From Roseobacter cerasinus (GTDB taxonomy: Bacteria > Pseudomonadota > Alphaproteobacteria > Rhodobacterales > Rhodobacteraceae), in contig NZ_BLIV01000009.1 of assembly GCF_009811755.1 (NCBI RefSeq), positions 1 to 64,000 of the forward strand: DNA of 64,000 bases. The letters run 5' to 3'. The stretch's first letter is position 1. Every line of letters begins with the position of its first letter. The translations under genes and the position numbers were made by a program. Of this stretch, positions 8,159 through 17,751 are shown one piece after another. A model generated the notes under the pieces. That model made no database searches. It saw only the letters and a list, made by a program, of their open reading frames with translations, and was not told the DNA's origin.

Positions 8159-8614
8159 GTGCTGGATGAAACAGACACCCGTCTGCTGCAAGCCCTGCAG
8201 CGCGACGCCCATCTGACCGCGCAGCAGCTTGGTGATCTGCTCCACCTCTCTCCCAGCCAGGCCGGGCGCCGCCGTCAGCGGCTGGAGGGCGCGGGCTACA
8301 TCCGCGCCTACACGGCCCGGCTCGACCCGGAACGGCTTGGGCTGCATGTGCAGGGCTTTGTCCAAGTGCATCTGGGCACCCATGGGCCGGAGCATTCCAA
8401 AGGCTTTGCCCGGCTTGTGAACACCCGGCCCGAAATCATCAGCGCATGGACAATGACGGGTGATGCAGATTATTTGTTGCGCGTGTACTGCGCCGACCTA
8501 CCTGCGCTGAACACATTGATCCATGACGTCCTGTTGCCGCATCCGGCGGTGGCGCGCGTGCACAGCCAGATCGTCATGGACCAGCTGAAATCCGACGGGC
8601 CGCTGCCCACATGA
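8159..8614 (+). CDS. Lrp/AsnC-family transcriptional regulator
   Basis: 151 residues from GTG 8159 with AAGGA upstream. The open frame extends to 7961, but that part overlaps hppD and does not look like the family. The N-terminal winged helix-turn-helix is LDETDTRLLQALQRDAHLTAQQLGDLLHLS with recognition helix PSQAGRRRQRLEGAGYI. The C-terminal RAM/AsnC ligand domain follows (VQVHLGTHGPEHSKGF, WTMTGDADYLLRVY). Lrp proteins form octamers that sense amino acids. The divergent hppD is the most likely target (inference from gene order). It reads toward the antiporter gene 24 bp downstream and could be cotranscribed with it. Confidence 0.88.
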   Translation: MLDETDTRLLQALQRDAHLTAQQLGDLLHLSPSQAGRRRQRLEGAGYIRAYTARLDPERLGLHVQGFVQVHLGTHGPEHSKGFARLVNTRPEIISAWTMTGDADYLLRVYCADLPALNTLIHDVLLPHPAVARVHSQIVMDQLKSDGPLPT

Positions 8615-8638
8615 CCTCAACGAGGAGACCCCCTGCGC

Positions 8639-10513
8639 ATGGATAGCTTCCTGTTCCAGGCTTCAATCTATCTGGCCGCAGCGGTGATTGCCGTGCCCTT
8701 TGCCTCGCGTCTTGGGCTGGGCTCGGTGCTGGGCTACCTCGCGGCGGGTATCATCATCGGGCCACTTCTGGGGCTGGTAGGGTCAGAGACGGAGGATCTG
8801 CAGCACTTCGCCGAGTTCGGCGTGGTGATGATGCTGTTCCTGATCGGGTTGGAGCTGGAGCCCCGCGCGCTGTGGGACATGCGCCACCGCCTCATTGGGC
8901 TGGGAGGGCTGCAGATTTTGGTCAGCGCGCTGGCGCTGATGGGCATCGCCATGGCCTACAACCAACCTTGGGGCGTGGCGCTGGCGATCGGTCTGGCGTT
9001 GTCGCTCAGCTCCACCGCCATCGTGCTGCAAACCCTGTCGGAAAAAGGGCTGATGCAGACCAGTGGCGGGCGCTCGGTCTTCTCCGTGCTGCTGACGCAG
9101 GACATTGCCGTCATCCCGATCCTAGCCTTCCTGCCCCTTCTGGCCGCCACCGTGCCCGCGCAAATCGCTGTAGACGGCTCCATCCAGCGCGCCGGGGACG
9201 CTGCCCACGACGAGGCGCATCATTCTCTGTCTTTGGTTGAGGGCCTGCCCGGCTGGGGTGTCACGCTGGTGACCATCGCGGCCATCGCGGCTGTGATCTT
9301 TGCGGGCATTTTCCTGACGCGCCCACTCTTTCGCTACATCCACTCGGCCCGGCTGCGCGAGATGTACACAGCCCTTGCGCTGCTGATTGTCGTGGGCATC
9401 TCCTTCCTGATGACGCTTGTGGGCCTCTCACCGGCCCTCGGCGCCTTCCTTGCGGGCGTCGTGCTCGCCAGCTCCGAATTCCGGCATGAGTTGGAGACCG
9501 ACCTTGAGCCTTTCAAAGGCCTGCTGCTGGGGCTCTTCTTCATCACCGTGGGCGCGGGCATCAACTTTACCCTGCTCTTTAACAACACACTCAACATCGT
9601 TGGCATGGCGCTGCTGGTCATCCTGATCAAAGGGGCCATCCTCTTCGTGCTGGGGCGCGCCTTTAAGCTGAAGGGCAAGGACCACTGGCTCTTCACGCTG
9701 GCACTGGCGCAGGCGGGGGAGTTCGGCTTTGTGCTCGTGTCCTTCTCGGTGGTGCAGGGTGTGATCCCACGCGGGATTGCCGAAACCCTGCTGTTGGTCA
9801 TCTCCATCTCGATGCTGATCACACCACTCCTGTTCATCATCTACGATTTCCTGTCGAAACGCGCACCTGAGACGGCGGAGCAGCACGAGGAAGACGAGAT
9901 TGACATCGAAGGGCCCGTGATCATCGCGGGCATCGGACGCTTTGGCCAGATCGTGAACCGGCTGGTGCAGGCCAACGGGTTCAACACAGTGGTGCTGGAC
10001 CATGATATGGAAACCATCGCGGTCATGCGGCGCTTTGGGTTCAAGGGGTTCCTGGGAGACCCCACTCGGCCTGACATCCTGCGCGCGGCGGGGCTGCAGG
10101 ACGCGCGTGTTCTTGTGGTGGCGCTGGATGATCCGGAAGCGGCGATCAAGCTGGTGGGCTATGCGCGCAAGCTGCGGCCCGATCTGCACATCGTGGCAAG
10201 GGCGCGAGACCGGACGCATGTCTACCGTCTCTATCAGGCAGGCGCAGATGACATCGTGCGCGAGCTTTTCGACAGCTCCTTGCGCGCCGGGCGCTACGTG
10301 CTCGAAAACATCGGGCTCAGCGAGTTCGAAGCGGCGGAGGCGGAGCGGATCTTCTACCACCACGACCGCTATTCGGTGCAGGAGCTGGCCAAGCTCTGGG
10401 ACCCTGAGGTGCCTGCCAGCCAGAACCCGGCCTATCTCGCCCGCGCCAAGGAGCTGCAGAAAGAGCTAGAGACAGCCATCCTCAGCCGCGATGCAGAGGA
10501 AAAGCGCGCTTAG
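8639..10513 (+). CDS. CPA2-family (Kef-type) cation:proton antiporter with RCK/TrkA-N domain
   Basis: 624 residues. Residues 1-410 hold about 12 hydrophobic segments of the Na+/H+ exchanger fold, with [17 protein letters not shown] and [18 protein letters not shown] typical of the KefB/KefC branch. Residues about 425-550 form a Rossmann TrkA-N/RCK domain ([19 protein letters not shown], then [23 protein letters not shown]) that would gate transport by binding NAD(H) or glutathione adducts. The expected role is K+ efflux coupled to H+ entry for protection against electrophiles or for pH control. AGGAG precedes the ATG at 8639. Its 3' end overlaps the convergent cobT by 4 bp. No KefF/KefG partner is visible. 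Confidence 0.88.
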   Translation: MDSFLFQASIYLAAAVIAVPFASRLGLGSVLGYLAAGIIIGPLLGLVGSETEDLQHFAEFGVVMMLFLIGLELEPRALWDMRHRLIGLGGLQILVSALALMGIAMAYNQPWGVALAIGLALSLSSTAIVLQTLSEKGLMQTSGGRSVFSVLLTQDIAVIPILAFLPLLAATVPAQIAVDGSIQRAGDAAHDEAHHSLSLVEGLPGWGVTLVTIAAIAAVIFAGIFLTRPLFRYIHSARLREMYTALALLIVVGISFLMTLVGLSPALGAFLAGVVLASSEFRHELETDLEPFKGLLLGLFFITVGAGINFTLLFNNTLNIVGMALLVILIKGAILFVLGRAFKLKGKDHWLFTLALAQAGEFGFVLVSFSVVQGVIPRGIAETLLLVISISMLITPLLFIIYDFLSKRAPETAEQHEEDEIDIEGPVIIAGIGRFGQIVNRLVQANGFNTVVLDHDMETIAVMRRFGFKGFLGDPTRPDILRAAGLQDARVLVVALDDPEAAIKLVGYARKLRPDLHIVARARDRTHVYRLYQAGADDIVRELFDSSLRAGRYVLENIGLSEFEAAEAERIFYHHDRYSVQELAKLWDPEVPASQNPAYLARAKELQKELETAILSRDAEEKRA

Positions 10514-11523
10514 GCGTCGGACACCCCCGCCTCGGCAAAGGTCGCCATACCGCTGAGGCAGGCCACCGCGCCTTTCAGCACCCCGAGAGACAGCGCGGCC
10601 CCCGAGCCTTCACCAAGACGCAAATCCAGAGCCATCAGAGGCGTCTTGCCAAGCGCGTCGAGCAGACGACCATGCGCGCTTTCAGCGCTCAGATGGCTGG
10701 CGGTGCAGTGATCAAGCGCGCCCGCCCGCGTCTTCTCCAAAGTCAGCGCCGCCGCCGTGCAGATAAAGCCATCGAGCAGCACCGGGATGCGCAAATGACG
10801 CGCCCGCATGATCGCCCCGGCCATACCCGCCAGCTCGCGCCCGCCCAGACGGCGCAGCATCTCAAGCCCGTCGCCGTGGCCGGCGTGCAGGGTCACGCCC
10901 TCATTGACAACGCGCGTCTTGATCTCAAGCCCGGCGTCATCAACGCCCGTCCCCCGGCCCGCCCAGTCTCCGGCGGCGCCGCCCAGGAGAGCCATCGCCA
11001 ATGCGGCGGCGGAGGTGGTGTTGCCGATGCCCATCTCACCCACGACCAGCACGTCGGCCTCTGCGTCGACCGCGGACCAGCCGACCGACAGCGCCTCGAT
11101 TACCTCTACCTCGCTCATCGCCGCATCTTGCGTGAAATCAGCGGTTGGCACCTCCAGCGACAGCGCATGCACGTCGAGCTTGGCCCCAAAGGTCTTCGCC
11201 AGTTGGTTGATCGCAGCTCCACCATGCTGGAAATTCGCGACCATCTGAGCCGTCACTTCCGCTGGAAAGGCCGAGACACCCTGCGCCGCGACCCCGTGGT
11301 TTCCTGCAAAGACAATGATCTGCGGGCGCTCGACCGTCGGACGCTCCACCCCGCGCCAGCCTGCGTACCAAATGGCAATATCTTCTAGCCGTCCGAGCGC
11401 GCCGGGGGGCTTCGTCAGTTGCCCGTTCCGCGCCGCCGCCGCCGCCACAGCTGTCTCATGAACGCTGGGCTGCTCCGCCAGAAGCGTCCGGACCGCGTCC
11501 ATGTCGGAAAAAGCCGCTGTCAT
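10510..11523 (-). CDS. cobT: nicotinate-nucleotide--dimethylbenzimidazole phosphoribosyltransferase
   Basis: 337 residues, full length. CobT transfers ribose phosphate from nicotinate mononucleotide to dimethylbenzimidazole to make alpha-ribazole phosphate, the lower-ligand branch of cobalamin synthesis. Landmarks are [15 protein letters not shown] near the N-terminus, [30 protein letters not shown] and the catalytic glutamate E305 in [19 protein letters not shown] precedes the ATG. It is divergent from cobS, which uses the product of this branch; the short gap (83 bp) shows no cobalamin riboswitch. It overlaps the convergent antiporter gene by 4 bp. Confidence 0.95.
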   Translation of the reverse strand: MTAAFSDMDAVRTLLAEQPSVHETAVAAAAARNGQLTKPPGALGRLEDIAIWYAGWRGVERPTVERPQIIVFAGNHGVAAQGVSAFPAEVTAQMVANFQHGGAAINQLAKTFGAKLDVHALSLEVPTADFTQDAAMSEVEVIEALSVGWSAVDAEADVLVVGEMGIGNTTSAAALAMALLGGAAGDWAGRGTGVDDAGLEIKTRVVNEGVTLHAGHGDGLEMLRRLGGRELAGMAGAIMRARHLRIPVLLDGFICTAAALTLEKTRAGALDHCTASHLSAESAHGRLLDALGKTPLMALDLRLGEGSGAALSLGVLKGAVACLSGMATFAEAGVSDA

Positions 11524-11606
11524 TGATATCCCCCACTTCTTATGCTCTCCCGCATCTGATGGCCCAACGCACGGCCTGCCACAAGTCAGGAACAGCCGAT
11601 CTCGCG

Positions 11607-12368
11607 ATGAAAACCGACAGTTTCCCGCCCTGGTTCACCGACATCCTGCTGGCGGCCGCCTTGCTGAGCAGGTTGCCACTGCCGCATCTGCCCGAGAGCG
11701 CCTTTGCCCGGGGAGGGCAGGCCAGCTGGGCCTATCCGATTGTTGGCGCGGGGCTGGGCGGGCTGGCCGCCTGCGCAGGAGCCGTGGCGCTGGCCCTCGG
11801 GCTGCCAGCGGTTTTTGCGGCAGGCCTGCTGCTGGCCACGCTGATGATGCTCACCGGGGCCATGCATGAAGATGGGCTTGGCGACACGGCAGACGGGCTT
11901 TGGGGTGGGTTCACACTGGAACGGCGGCTGGAGATCATGCGCGACAGCCACATCGGCACCTATGGTATCCTCGCGCTGATCCTGATCACCGGCCTGCGCT
12001 GGAGCGCCTACGTTGCGCTGCTGCCACTGGGTGTCCTGCCCGTCATGGCCGCCGCTACGCTGTCGCGCGTGGGCATGCCCTTTCTGATGGCTACCCTGCC
12101 TCATGCACGACAGGACGGACTTTCAAAAAGCGTGGGCCAACCGGATGTACCGACGGCAGTGCTTGGCCTGGGCCTCGCGCTTCTCATCGGCGGGCTCTGT
12201 GTGGGCGCGGCCGCCATCGGCGGGCTGCTGGCTGTGCTCCTCGCCACCGCGCTGATCGGCCTGCTGGCGCGGCGCAAGATTGGCGGACAGACCGGGGACA
12301 TACTGGGCGCCTGCCAACAGATCGGCGAGGTCTGTGCCCTTGCGGCCCTTGTCATCCTGCTGACATAA
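11607..12368 (+). CDS. cobS: adenosylcobinamide-GDP ribazoletransferase (cobalamin synthase)
   Basis: 253 residues from ATG 11607 ([10 protein letters not shown]). In-frame ATGs lie upstream, but their sequence does not look like the family, so the start is a judgement. CobS (CobV) joins adenosylcobinamide-GDP and alpha-ribazole to give adenosylcobalamin at the inner membrane. It has several hydrophobic helices and the conserved acidic motif [16 protein letters not shown] near residue 90. SHIGTYG and RWSAY follow as in the family. It pairs with the divergent cobT. A strong terminator follows. Confidence 0.93.
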   Translation: MKTDSFPPWFTDILLAAALLSRLPLPHLPESAFARGGQASWAYPIVGAGLGGLAACAGAVALALGLPAVFAAGLLLATLMMLTGAMHEDGLGDTADGLWGGFTLERRLEIMRDSHIGTYGILALILITGLRWSAYVALLPLGVLPVMAAATLSRVGMPFLMATLPHARQDGLSKSVGQPDVPTAVLGLGLALLIGGLCVGAAAIGGLLAVLLATALIGLLARRKIGGQTGDILGACQQIGEVCALAALVILLT

Positions 12369-12370
12369 GA

Positions 12371-12402
12371 AAACCGCGCCTGATCAGGCGCGGCTGTTTT
12401 TT
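12371..12402. terminator. bidirectional terminator between cobS and carD
   Basis: A perfect 20-bp palindrome at 12374-12393 (CCGCGCCTGA/TCAGGCGCGG) is followed by CTGTTTTTT on the plus strand and by a T-rich run on the minus strand. It serves the convergent cobS and carD. Confidence 0.92.
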
Positions 12403-12420
12403 CCTTCAACGGAAAATGCG

Positions 12421-12933
12421 TCAGGCCGCGACGCGGCTTTCCAGCACGTCACCCACCTGCTTGGCTGCCGCCAATTCATCGCCACCGCCCACGGCGGCCA
12501 CTTCGCGGGTCAGACGTTCAAGCGCCGCTTCATAAAGCTGCCGCTCCGAATAGCTCTGCTCGCGCTGATCATCGGTGCGGTGCAGGTCGCGCACCACTTC
12601 GGCAATGGCAATCAGATCACCCGAGTTGATCTTCTGCTCATATTCCTGCGCGCGGCGTGACCACATCGCCCGCTTGACCTTGGCCTTGCCTTTCAACGTC
12701 TTCATGGCATGGCTGATCACATCGGGCGAGCTCAGCGCCCGCATGCCGATTTCCGTTGCCTTATGCGTCGGCACCCGCAGCGTCATCTTGTCCTTCTCGA
12801 AAGAGATCACGAAGAGCTCCAGCGAGATCCCGGCGACCTCCTGCTCTTCGATTGAGAGGATCTGACCTACGCCGTGGGCCGGGTAGACGACAAACTCATT
12901 GGGTCGGAAATCAAGTTTCTTCGATTTGGTCAT
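12421..12933 (-). CDS. carD: CarD/CdnL-family RNA polymerase-binding regulator
   Basis: 170 residues. The N-terminal Tudor-like RNA-polymerase-interacting domain is visible (RPNEFVVYPAHGVGQILSIEEQ), followed by the helical C-terminal domain with the basic patch RAMWSRRAQEYEQKI that contacts the promoter upstream fork. CdnL-type proteins stabilise open complexes, notably at rRNA promoters. The length suits the short CdnL form rather than the long CarD of myxobacteria. AAGGA lies 7 bases before the ATG. It seems to be a single transcription unit with a 293-bp upstream region. Confidence 0.93.
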   Translation of the reverse strand: MTKSKKLDFRPNEFVVYPAHGVGQILSIEEQEVAGISLELFVISFEKDKMTLRVPTHKATEIGMRALSSPDVISHAMKTLKGKAKVKRAMWSRRAQEYEQKINSGDLIAIAEVVRDLHRTDDQREQSYSERQLYEAALERLTREVAAVGGGDELAAAKQVGDVLESRVAA

Positions 12934-13226
12934 TCAGCATTCCTTACACCTGGAACCCACATCATGGTACGCGACAGTCAAAATCACTCCTAGCGTGGGC
13001 CAACATGGGCCGCGCACCCGAGTGTGACTGGTTCGATTTTATCTGCAGACGGCCTGAGGCGCGTTCAGCAATAGGCGGTTCCATTCCTACTTTGCGGTAG
13101 CAACATAACACAAAAATGCTCCTTAAAAAAGCGGCCCCTGCGTCATCTTGTAAAAAATCTCTTAATTGTGGCCACTTAGCGTGACCGTACGGTGCTCAGG
13201 CGCACCGAATCGAGGGTATTTTGCCC
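12934..13226. other. non-coding interval upstream of carD
   Basis: About 290 bp between carD (starting at 12933 on the minus strand) and the end of fdxA. It has a locally A/T-rich core (about 13090-13170) and must hold the carD promoter. Overlapping short frames here have no credible start. I see no RNA gene. A small hairpin (GGTGC/GCACC, about 13190-13206) lies just past fdxA but lacks a T-run. Confidence 0.5.
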
Positions 13227-13565
13227 TCAGCCACCCTCCCCGGGGGCTTCAGAGAAGTATTTTTCGAGCTTGCCAGTCTCACCATCGCGCTCTTCCGCAT
13301 CGGGAAGCGGGTCTTTCTTGGTGATGATCACCGGCCACATCTCGGAGTATTTGCGATTGAACTCGACCCATTTCTCCATGTCCGGTTCGGTATCTGGGCG
13401 GATCGCATCTGCGGGACACTCGGGCTCGCAGACGCCGCAGTCGATGCATTCATCGGGGTGAATGACCAGCATATTCTCGCCCTCGTAGAAGCAATCCACC
13501 GGGCAGACCTCGACGCAGTCGGTGTACTTGCAGGCAATGCAGCTGTCGTTCACGATATAGGTCAT
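13227..13565 (-). CDS. fdxA: 7Fe-8S ferredoxin FdxA
   Basis: 112 residues, typical for the FdxA family of low-potential electron carriers holding one [3Fe-4S] and one [4Fe-4S] cluster. The cysteine pattern [18 protein letters not shown] and [16 protein letters not shown] is complete, and the family C-terminal extension ([17 protein letters not shown]) is present. It acts in the cytoplasm. AGAGGG precedes the ATG. It lies downstream of the helicase and S4 protein on the same strand with a 51-bp gap, so readthrough is possible, but its own promoter is equally likely. Confidence 0.95.
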   Translation of the reverse strand: MTYIVNDSCIACKYTDCVEVCPVDCFYEGENMLVIHPDECIDCGVCEPECPADAIRPDTEPDMEKWVEFNRKYSEMWPVIITKKDPLPDAEERDGETGKLEKYFSEAPGEGG

Positions 13566-13616
13566 CGGACCCTCTTTACCCCAATCTCACTGGGTTAGCT
13601 AAATGAGCCAACCCGA

Positions 13617-13994
13617 TCATTCAAGGGAGCGGGCCTTAGAAAGATCAAGGATACGACGATCCTTCTTTGTGGGGCGACCTTTTCCCTCAAACGCAGGGTT
13701 TTCGGGAGCAGTTTTTCGCGATTTTGGGTCCGGTGGGGACAAATCGGTGTAGAGGGTTTGCGCCTCGGGTGCCGGGCCGCGCCGCGTTCCGATGGCATCG
13801 ACGCGGATCACCCGGATTTGATCACCCTGCGCGAAAGCCAGCACGTCCTCCGGGCCAACCATCTGGCTGCGCTTTTCAGTGCGCGTGCCGTTGACCCGCA
13901 CGTCCCCCGCCGCGACCCGCGTGGCCGCCAGCGAGCGCGTCTTGAAGAACCGCGCATGCCAGAGCCATTTGTCGAGACGGAGTTTCTCAGCCAA
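13617..13994 (-). CDS. S4-domain RNA-binding protein (Hsp15-like)
   Basis: 125 residues. The N-terminal S4 domain (RLDKWLWHARFFKTRSLAATRVAAGDVRVNGTR) matches the Hsp15/HslR type, which binds free 50S subunits carrying nascent chains. The C-terminus is basic and Pro-rich. The start must be TTG at 13994, because the preceding codon is the TGA of the upstream helicase gene in the same frame and no other start lies before the S4 domain. The junction TGATTG implies translational coupling to the helicase. A shared role in RNA handling is an inference from this coupling. Confidence 0.88.
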   Translation of the reverse strand: MAEKLRLDKWLWHARFFKTRSLAATRVAAGDVRVNGTRTEKRSQMVGPEDVLAFAQGDQIRVIRVDAIGTRRGPAPEAQTLYTDLSPPDPKSRKTAPENPAFEGKGRPTKKDRRILDLSKARSLE

Positions 13995-16805
13995 TCACTT
14001 GGTGTCCTTCAACCCCATGAGCGCGGCAGCAAAGGGGTTGTCCGGATCGATCTTCTTCTCGGACTTCGGCGGTCGGGCGGAGAATTTCTGTGCGCCCTTG
14101 TCCTTGTCGCCGCGCGGGCCACCCCGTTTGCCTTTGCCGCCCGGCTTGCCTTTGCCTTTCGGGCGGTCTCCACCCTGTTTGCGACCGCTGCCACCCGCAG
14201 AGCGCGGTGGACGCCCCCAGGTGAACGTATAAAAGACCTCAAGCTCGGGGCCTGCGTCCTCAGCGTCTGGCGCGGTACCAATCGCGGTCTCCTCTGCCGG
14301 TGTCGCAGGCACGCCACCGTCGGTTTCCGGAGCAACCACCGCTTGCTCGGCGGCTGCGGTTGCCTGATCCATGACGGGTGCATCTTCCGCGGGCGCGGGC
14401 GCCTCTTTGACCACAGCGTCCACGGGTTTGACCTTCTCGCGTTCGCCCTTCTCGGCCTTGTACCCCAACCCTTGCATCAAATCGGCAAATTGCTCCAGCG
14501 TCATGCCGGTGATCGACAGCATATCCGCAGTGGCTTCAAATCCCGCACGCGAATTCTCCCCGCGCAACATATCTGCCAGACGTTCCAGCATATCGATGCG
14601 GATGGCCCGTTCGCCCGCCGTGCGGTAGCCCGACATGGTATCGGCCCCTGCGGGGGCTGCGGCATCCGCAGGAATGGTCACCAAACCGGGTGGCGGCGAT
14701 TCGGGGAAATCGCTCAGCCCTTTCGAGAGCGACCACAGCACAAGGCGCAGCCGCGTCGGCGCGGGTTTCAGCAGCAGCGGCATGAAGATGGTGAACTGGC
14801 CAAAGCGGATACCGTGCTTGCGCAGGGCGCCCCGCGCGTCTTGATCCAGCGCTTTGACGTCTTCCGCCACGGCGGATCTGGGCAGAACACCCAGCGCCTC
14901 GACCATCTGGAAGGCAAAGCCACGGGCGAGCCCCGTCAGCGTCTCGTCGCGGCTGAGCGTCAGCAGTGGCTCGAACAAGGCTGCCACCTTGCGGTCAATG
15001 AAATGCTGCAACCGGCGCTGCACTTTCTGCGCCACCTCCGGCCCCGCCACATCATCGACAAAGACCTCGACCTGCGGCTTCAGCGCCTCAGGCCCCGCCA
15101 CCAGTTTGCCGACAGCGTCCTTGCCCCACATCAGACCACCCTGCTCGGTGAAGTCGATCTCGGTGTCCGGCGCATTGTAGAATCGATCCGCCCGCAGGTG
15201 GAAATGCGGCGCAAGAGCCTGCAGCGCCGCCGTCTTGATCGTCTTCGCCTCCGCACCGCTGGCGCTTTTGTCCTGTGAGAAGCGAAACCCGTCAAGCCGC
15301 CCCACAAATTCCCCTTCGACGGTCACTTCGCCGGTATTCGATACATCTGCCACCATGGCTTCCTTCTGGCCGAGCCGGCGCAAAAGCACGGATGTGCGCC
15401 GGTCTACAAATCTCTGTGTCAAACGGTCGTGCAGCGCGTCTGACAATCGGTCTTCTACAGAACGCGTCTCGCCGCGCCAATGACTTTGATCACGCGTCCA
15501 TCCCTTTCGCTGCGCGACATATGTCCATGTGCGGATAAACGCCAATCTCTTGGATAACGCATCAATGTCACCATCGGTTCGATCAATTCTTTTGATATGC
15601 CGCGCCAGCCAGTCATCGGGGATGGTGCCGCCCTGGTGCAAGTGATTGAAAATCGCCTCCAGCAGGCTGGCATGTTCCGCGTGGCTGATGCCGCGAAAAT
15701 CAGGAATGCGGCACACGTCCCAAAGCAATCGGACAGAGGGACCATCGGTGCAGCGCGCCATAACCTCGGCGTCCTGCGACAGCGCCTTGAGCGCGCGCAG
15801 ATCATCCGCCTCGCGCGCCTTGGCGAGCATCTCATGCTCCGGGCTGGCCTCAAGCCCGGTGATCAGCCGCTCAACTGAGCCAAATTGCAGCGCCGGGTTG
15901 CGCCAGTTCAGCTTTTTAAGGGGGGTGAAGCGGTGCGACATGATCGCCTCGGCGACGCCATCGTCCAAGGGGGAGGCTTCGCCGGTGACGCCAAAGGTGC
16001 CGTCTTTCATGCCTCTGCCTGCGCGCCCGGCAATCTGGGCCAACTCGTTGGGTGCAAGGGGGCGCATGCGCCGCCCGTCGAACTTGGCCAGCGCCGAGAA
16101 GGCGACGTGATCCACGTCGAGGTTCAGCCCCATGCCGATGGCATCCGTGGCGACCAGATAGTCCACATCGCCGTTTTGATACATATCGACCTGCGCGTTC
16201 CGCGTGCGCGGGCTGAGCGCGCCCATCACCACAGCCGCACCGCCCTTCTGGCGGCGGATCAGCTCCGCGATTGCATAGACATTCTCGACCGAAAACCCGA
16301 CAATGGCGCTGCGCGGTTTCATCCGGCTGATCTTTTTCGCGCCTGCGTAGGTCAGCTGCGACATCCGCTCGCGCTGGACGAACTGTGCCTGCGGCACAAG
16401 CGCGCGGATCGGGCCGCGCATCGTGTCTGACCCAAGAAACAGCGTCTCATGCAGCCCCCGCGCCCGCATCAGCCGGTCGGTGAAGACATGCCCCCGCTCC
16501 GGGTCGGCACAAAGCTGGATCTCATCCACGGCCAGAAAATCGCAGCCCATGCCCTCCGGCATCGCCTCAACCGTGCAGACCCAGTATTGCGTGCGCGGCG
16601 GCACAATCCGCTCTTCCCCGGTGACCAGCGCCACGACGGAGGGGCCACGGGCGGCCACCACCCGGTCATAAACCTCGCGCGCAAGGAGCCGCAGCGGCAA
16701 CCCGATCACACCCGTCCGGTGGCCCAGCATGCGCTCGATGGCATAGGTGGTCTTGCCTGTGTTGGTGGGGCCCAGAACGGCCACCACGCGCTTGTCACCT
16801 GTCAC
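13995..16805 (-). CDS. SUV3-like DEAD/DExH-box RNA helicase
   Basis: 936 residues. The Ski2/SUV3-type helicase core is in the first ~450 residues: Walker A VLGPTNTGKTTYAIERML near residue 12, motif II VDEIQL near 93, motif V region TDAIGMGLNLDVDHVAF and motif VI QIAGRAGRG. This resembles mitochondrial SUV3, the RNA-degradosome helicase of alphaproteobacterial descent. After the core come helical domains and an acidic linker. The tail from about residue 860 is rich in Lys/Gly/Arg (KGKGKPGGKGKRGG) and probably binds RNA. The GTG start at 16805 leads directly into the family N-terminus. Such proteins are sometimes misannotated as disulfide oxidoreductase. It is the first gene of a unit with the S4 protein. 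Confidence 0.88.
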   Translation of the reverse strand: MTGDKRVVAVLGPTNTGKTTYAIERMLGHRTGVIGLPLRLLAREVYDRVVAARGPSVVALVTGEERIVPPRTQYWVCTVEAMPEGMGCDFLAVDEIQLCADPERGHVFTDRLMRARGLHETLFLGSDTMRGPIRALVPQAQFVQRERMSQLTYAGAKKISRMKPRSAIVGFSVENVYAIAELIRRQKGGAAVVMGALSPRTRNAQVDMYQNGDVDYLVATDAIGMGLNLDVDHVAFSALAKFDGRRMRPLAPNELAQIAGRAGRGMKDGTFGVTGEASPLDDGVAEAIMSHRFTPLKKLNWRNPALQFGSVERLITGLEASPEHEMLAKAREADDLRALKALSQDAEVMARCTDGPSVRLLWDVCRIPDFRGISHAEHASLLEAIFNHLHQGGTIPDDWLARHIKRIDRTDGDIDALSKRLAFIRTWTYVAQRKGWTRDQSHWRGETRSVEDRLSDALHDRLTQRFVDRRTSVLLRRLGQKEAMVADVSNTGEVTVEGEFVGRLDGFRFSQDKSASGAEAKTIKTAALQALAPHFHLRADRFYNAPDTEIDFTEQGGLMWGKDAVGKLVAGPEALKPQVEVFVDDVAGPEVAQKVQRRLQHFIDRKVAALFEPLLTLSRDETLTGLARGFAFQMVEALGVLPRSAVAEDVKALDQDARGALRKHGIRFGQFTIFMPLLLKPAPTRLRLVLWSLSKGLSDFPESPPPGLVTIPADAAAPAGADTMSGYRTAGERAIRIDMLERLADMLRGENSRAGFEATADMLSITGMTLEQFADLMQGLGYKAEKGEREKVKPVDAVVKEAPAPAEDAPVMDQATAAAEQAVVAPETDGGVPATPAEETAIGTAPDAEDAGPELEVFYTFTWGRPPRSAGGSGRKQGGDRPKGKGKPGGKGKRGGPRGDKDKGAQKFSARPPKSEKKIDPDNPFAAALMGLKDTK

Positions 16806-16829
16806 GGCGCCGTCCTTCGTGCTTTGGAA

Positions 16830-17387
16830 TTAGAGCGTGCGGCCGATGCCGCTGCGCTTGAGATGCTCCTGGGCGGCTTTTGCGTTCTCGTGATGCGGGT
16901 GCAAGACCAGAACCCGCTCGAATGCCTGGCCAGCGCGCTCCAGATCGCCGAACTCCCGCAACATCACACCGAGGCCGAAGATGGCATTGTAATTGTTGGG
17001 GTTCAGCGCCAATGCACGCTCCAGATCATCGAGCGCGGGCCCGTAGAGCCCCGCCTGATAGTAGGCCGTCGCCCGCGCGTGCCAGCCTTCGGCGAACTCG
17101 GGCGCGTGATCGGTGAGTGCGGTCAGATGCTCAATCGCCGTGCCGGTGTCCTCCTCTTCCAAAGCGTCCCGCCCGCGTTTCAGCAGCAGGTTCATGGAGG
17201 GAGAGCCGGAATTGTCCCAGATCAGCGACAATTCACGGTCCAGCCGCCCGGCATCGGTTTCCGAGGCCGCGCTCAACTGTTGCAACAATGTCTCTTCCGA
17301 CTGCTGCGCGACTGCGGGTGTCACAAAAATCACCGCTGCGACACATGCCGTAACGATATGTTTGAGGAAATAGGGTTTCATGGCCAT
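16830..17387 (-). CDS. periplasmic tetratricopeptide-repeat protein
   Basis: 185 residues from ATG 17387; a longer frame to 17420 adds residues not like a signal peptide. The N-terminus KPYFLKHIVTACVAAVIFVTPAVAQ is a signal peptide. TPR-like helices follow: AEGWHARATAYYQAGLYGPA, then LERALALNPNNYNAIFGLG and FERVLVLHPHHENAKAA. TPRs mediate protein contacts; no partner is evident. It ends 24 bp before the helicase start and is read on the same strand, so it may head the helicase operon. No clear ribosome binding site is seen, so the start is uncertain by a few codons. Confidence 0.82.
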   Translation of the reverse strand: MAMKPYFLKHIVTACVAAVIFVTPAVAQQSEETLLQQLSAASETDAGRLDRELSLIWDNSGSPSMNLLLKRGRDALEEEDTGTAIEHLTALTDHAPEFAEGWHARATAYYQAGLYGPALDDLERALALNPNNYNAIFGLGVMLREFGDLERAGQAFERVLVLHPHHENAKAAQEHLKRSGIGRTL

Positions 17388-17454
17388 AACAAATCTGAAT
17401 GTAACAGGCAGCGTGGGCAATTCCAGACCCAGACTGCTCTAAACCGAAAAGGGC

Positions 17455-17751
17455 ATGAAGATGAGCGATATTGTGAACGAGGCCGTGGCCGCATTGAACG
17501 AAAAACTGGCGGGGTCCGATTTTGGCGGCACCGCGAAATTCGACATCGCAGGCGAAGGCACCGTGATGATGGACAGCAGCGGCGCCCGGGCGGCGGACGA
17601 GGCGGCAGATGTCACGCTGTCAGCCGATGCAGACACTTTCCGCTCGATCCTGGAAGGTGAGACCAACCCCACCAGCGCCTTCATGACCGGCAAGCTCAGC
17701 GTCGATGGCGACATGGGAATGGCGATGCAGCTGGCCTCGGCGCTTGCCTGA
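17455..17751 (+). CDS. SCP2 sterol-carrier-domain protein
   Basis: 98 residues. It is a single small SCP2-type domain: an N-terminal helix, FGGTAKFDIAGEGTVMMDSSG, AADVTLSADADTFRSILEGETNPTSAFMTGKLSVDGDMGMAMQLASAL. The last motif (F-M-x-G-K-L-x-x-x-G-D) is the family hallmark. Bacterial SCP2 proteins bind lipids or acyl chains in the cytoplasm. The TGATG junction with the following lysophospholipase-like gene (stop and start share bases) suggests co-translation and a common lipid-related role, which is inference. The start may be 17455 or 17461. Confidence 0.88.
   Translation: MKMSDIVNEAVAALNEKLAGSDFGGTAKFDIAGEGTVMMDSSGARAADEAADVTLSADADTFRSILEGETNPTSAFMTGKLSVDGDMGMAMQLASALA

Noticed and set aside
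11524-11606. Cobalamin riboswitch between divergent cobT and cobS
   Set aside because: The gap is only 83 bp and shows no B12-box-like conserved core or the needed helices.
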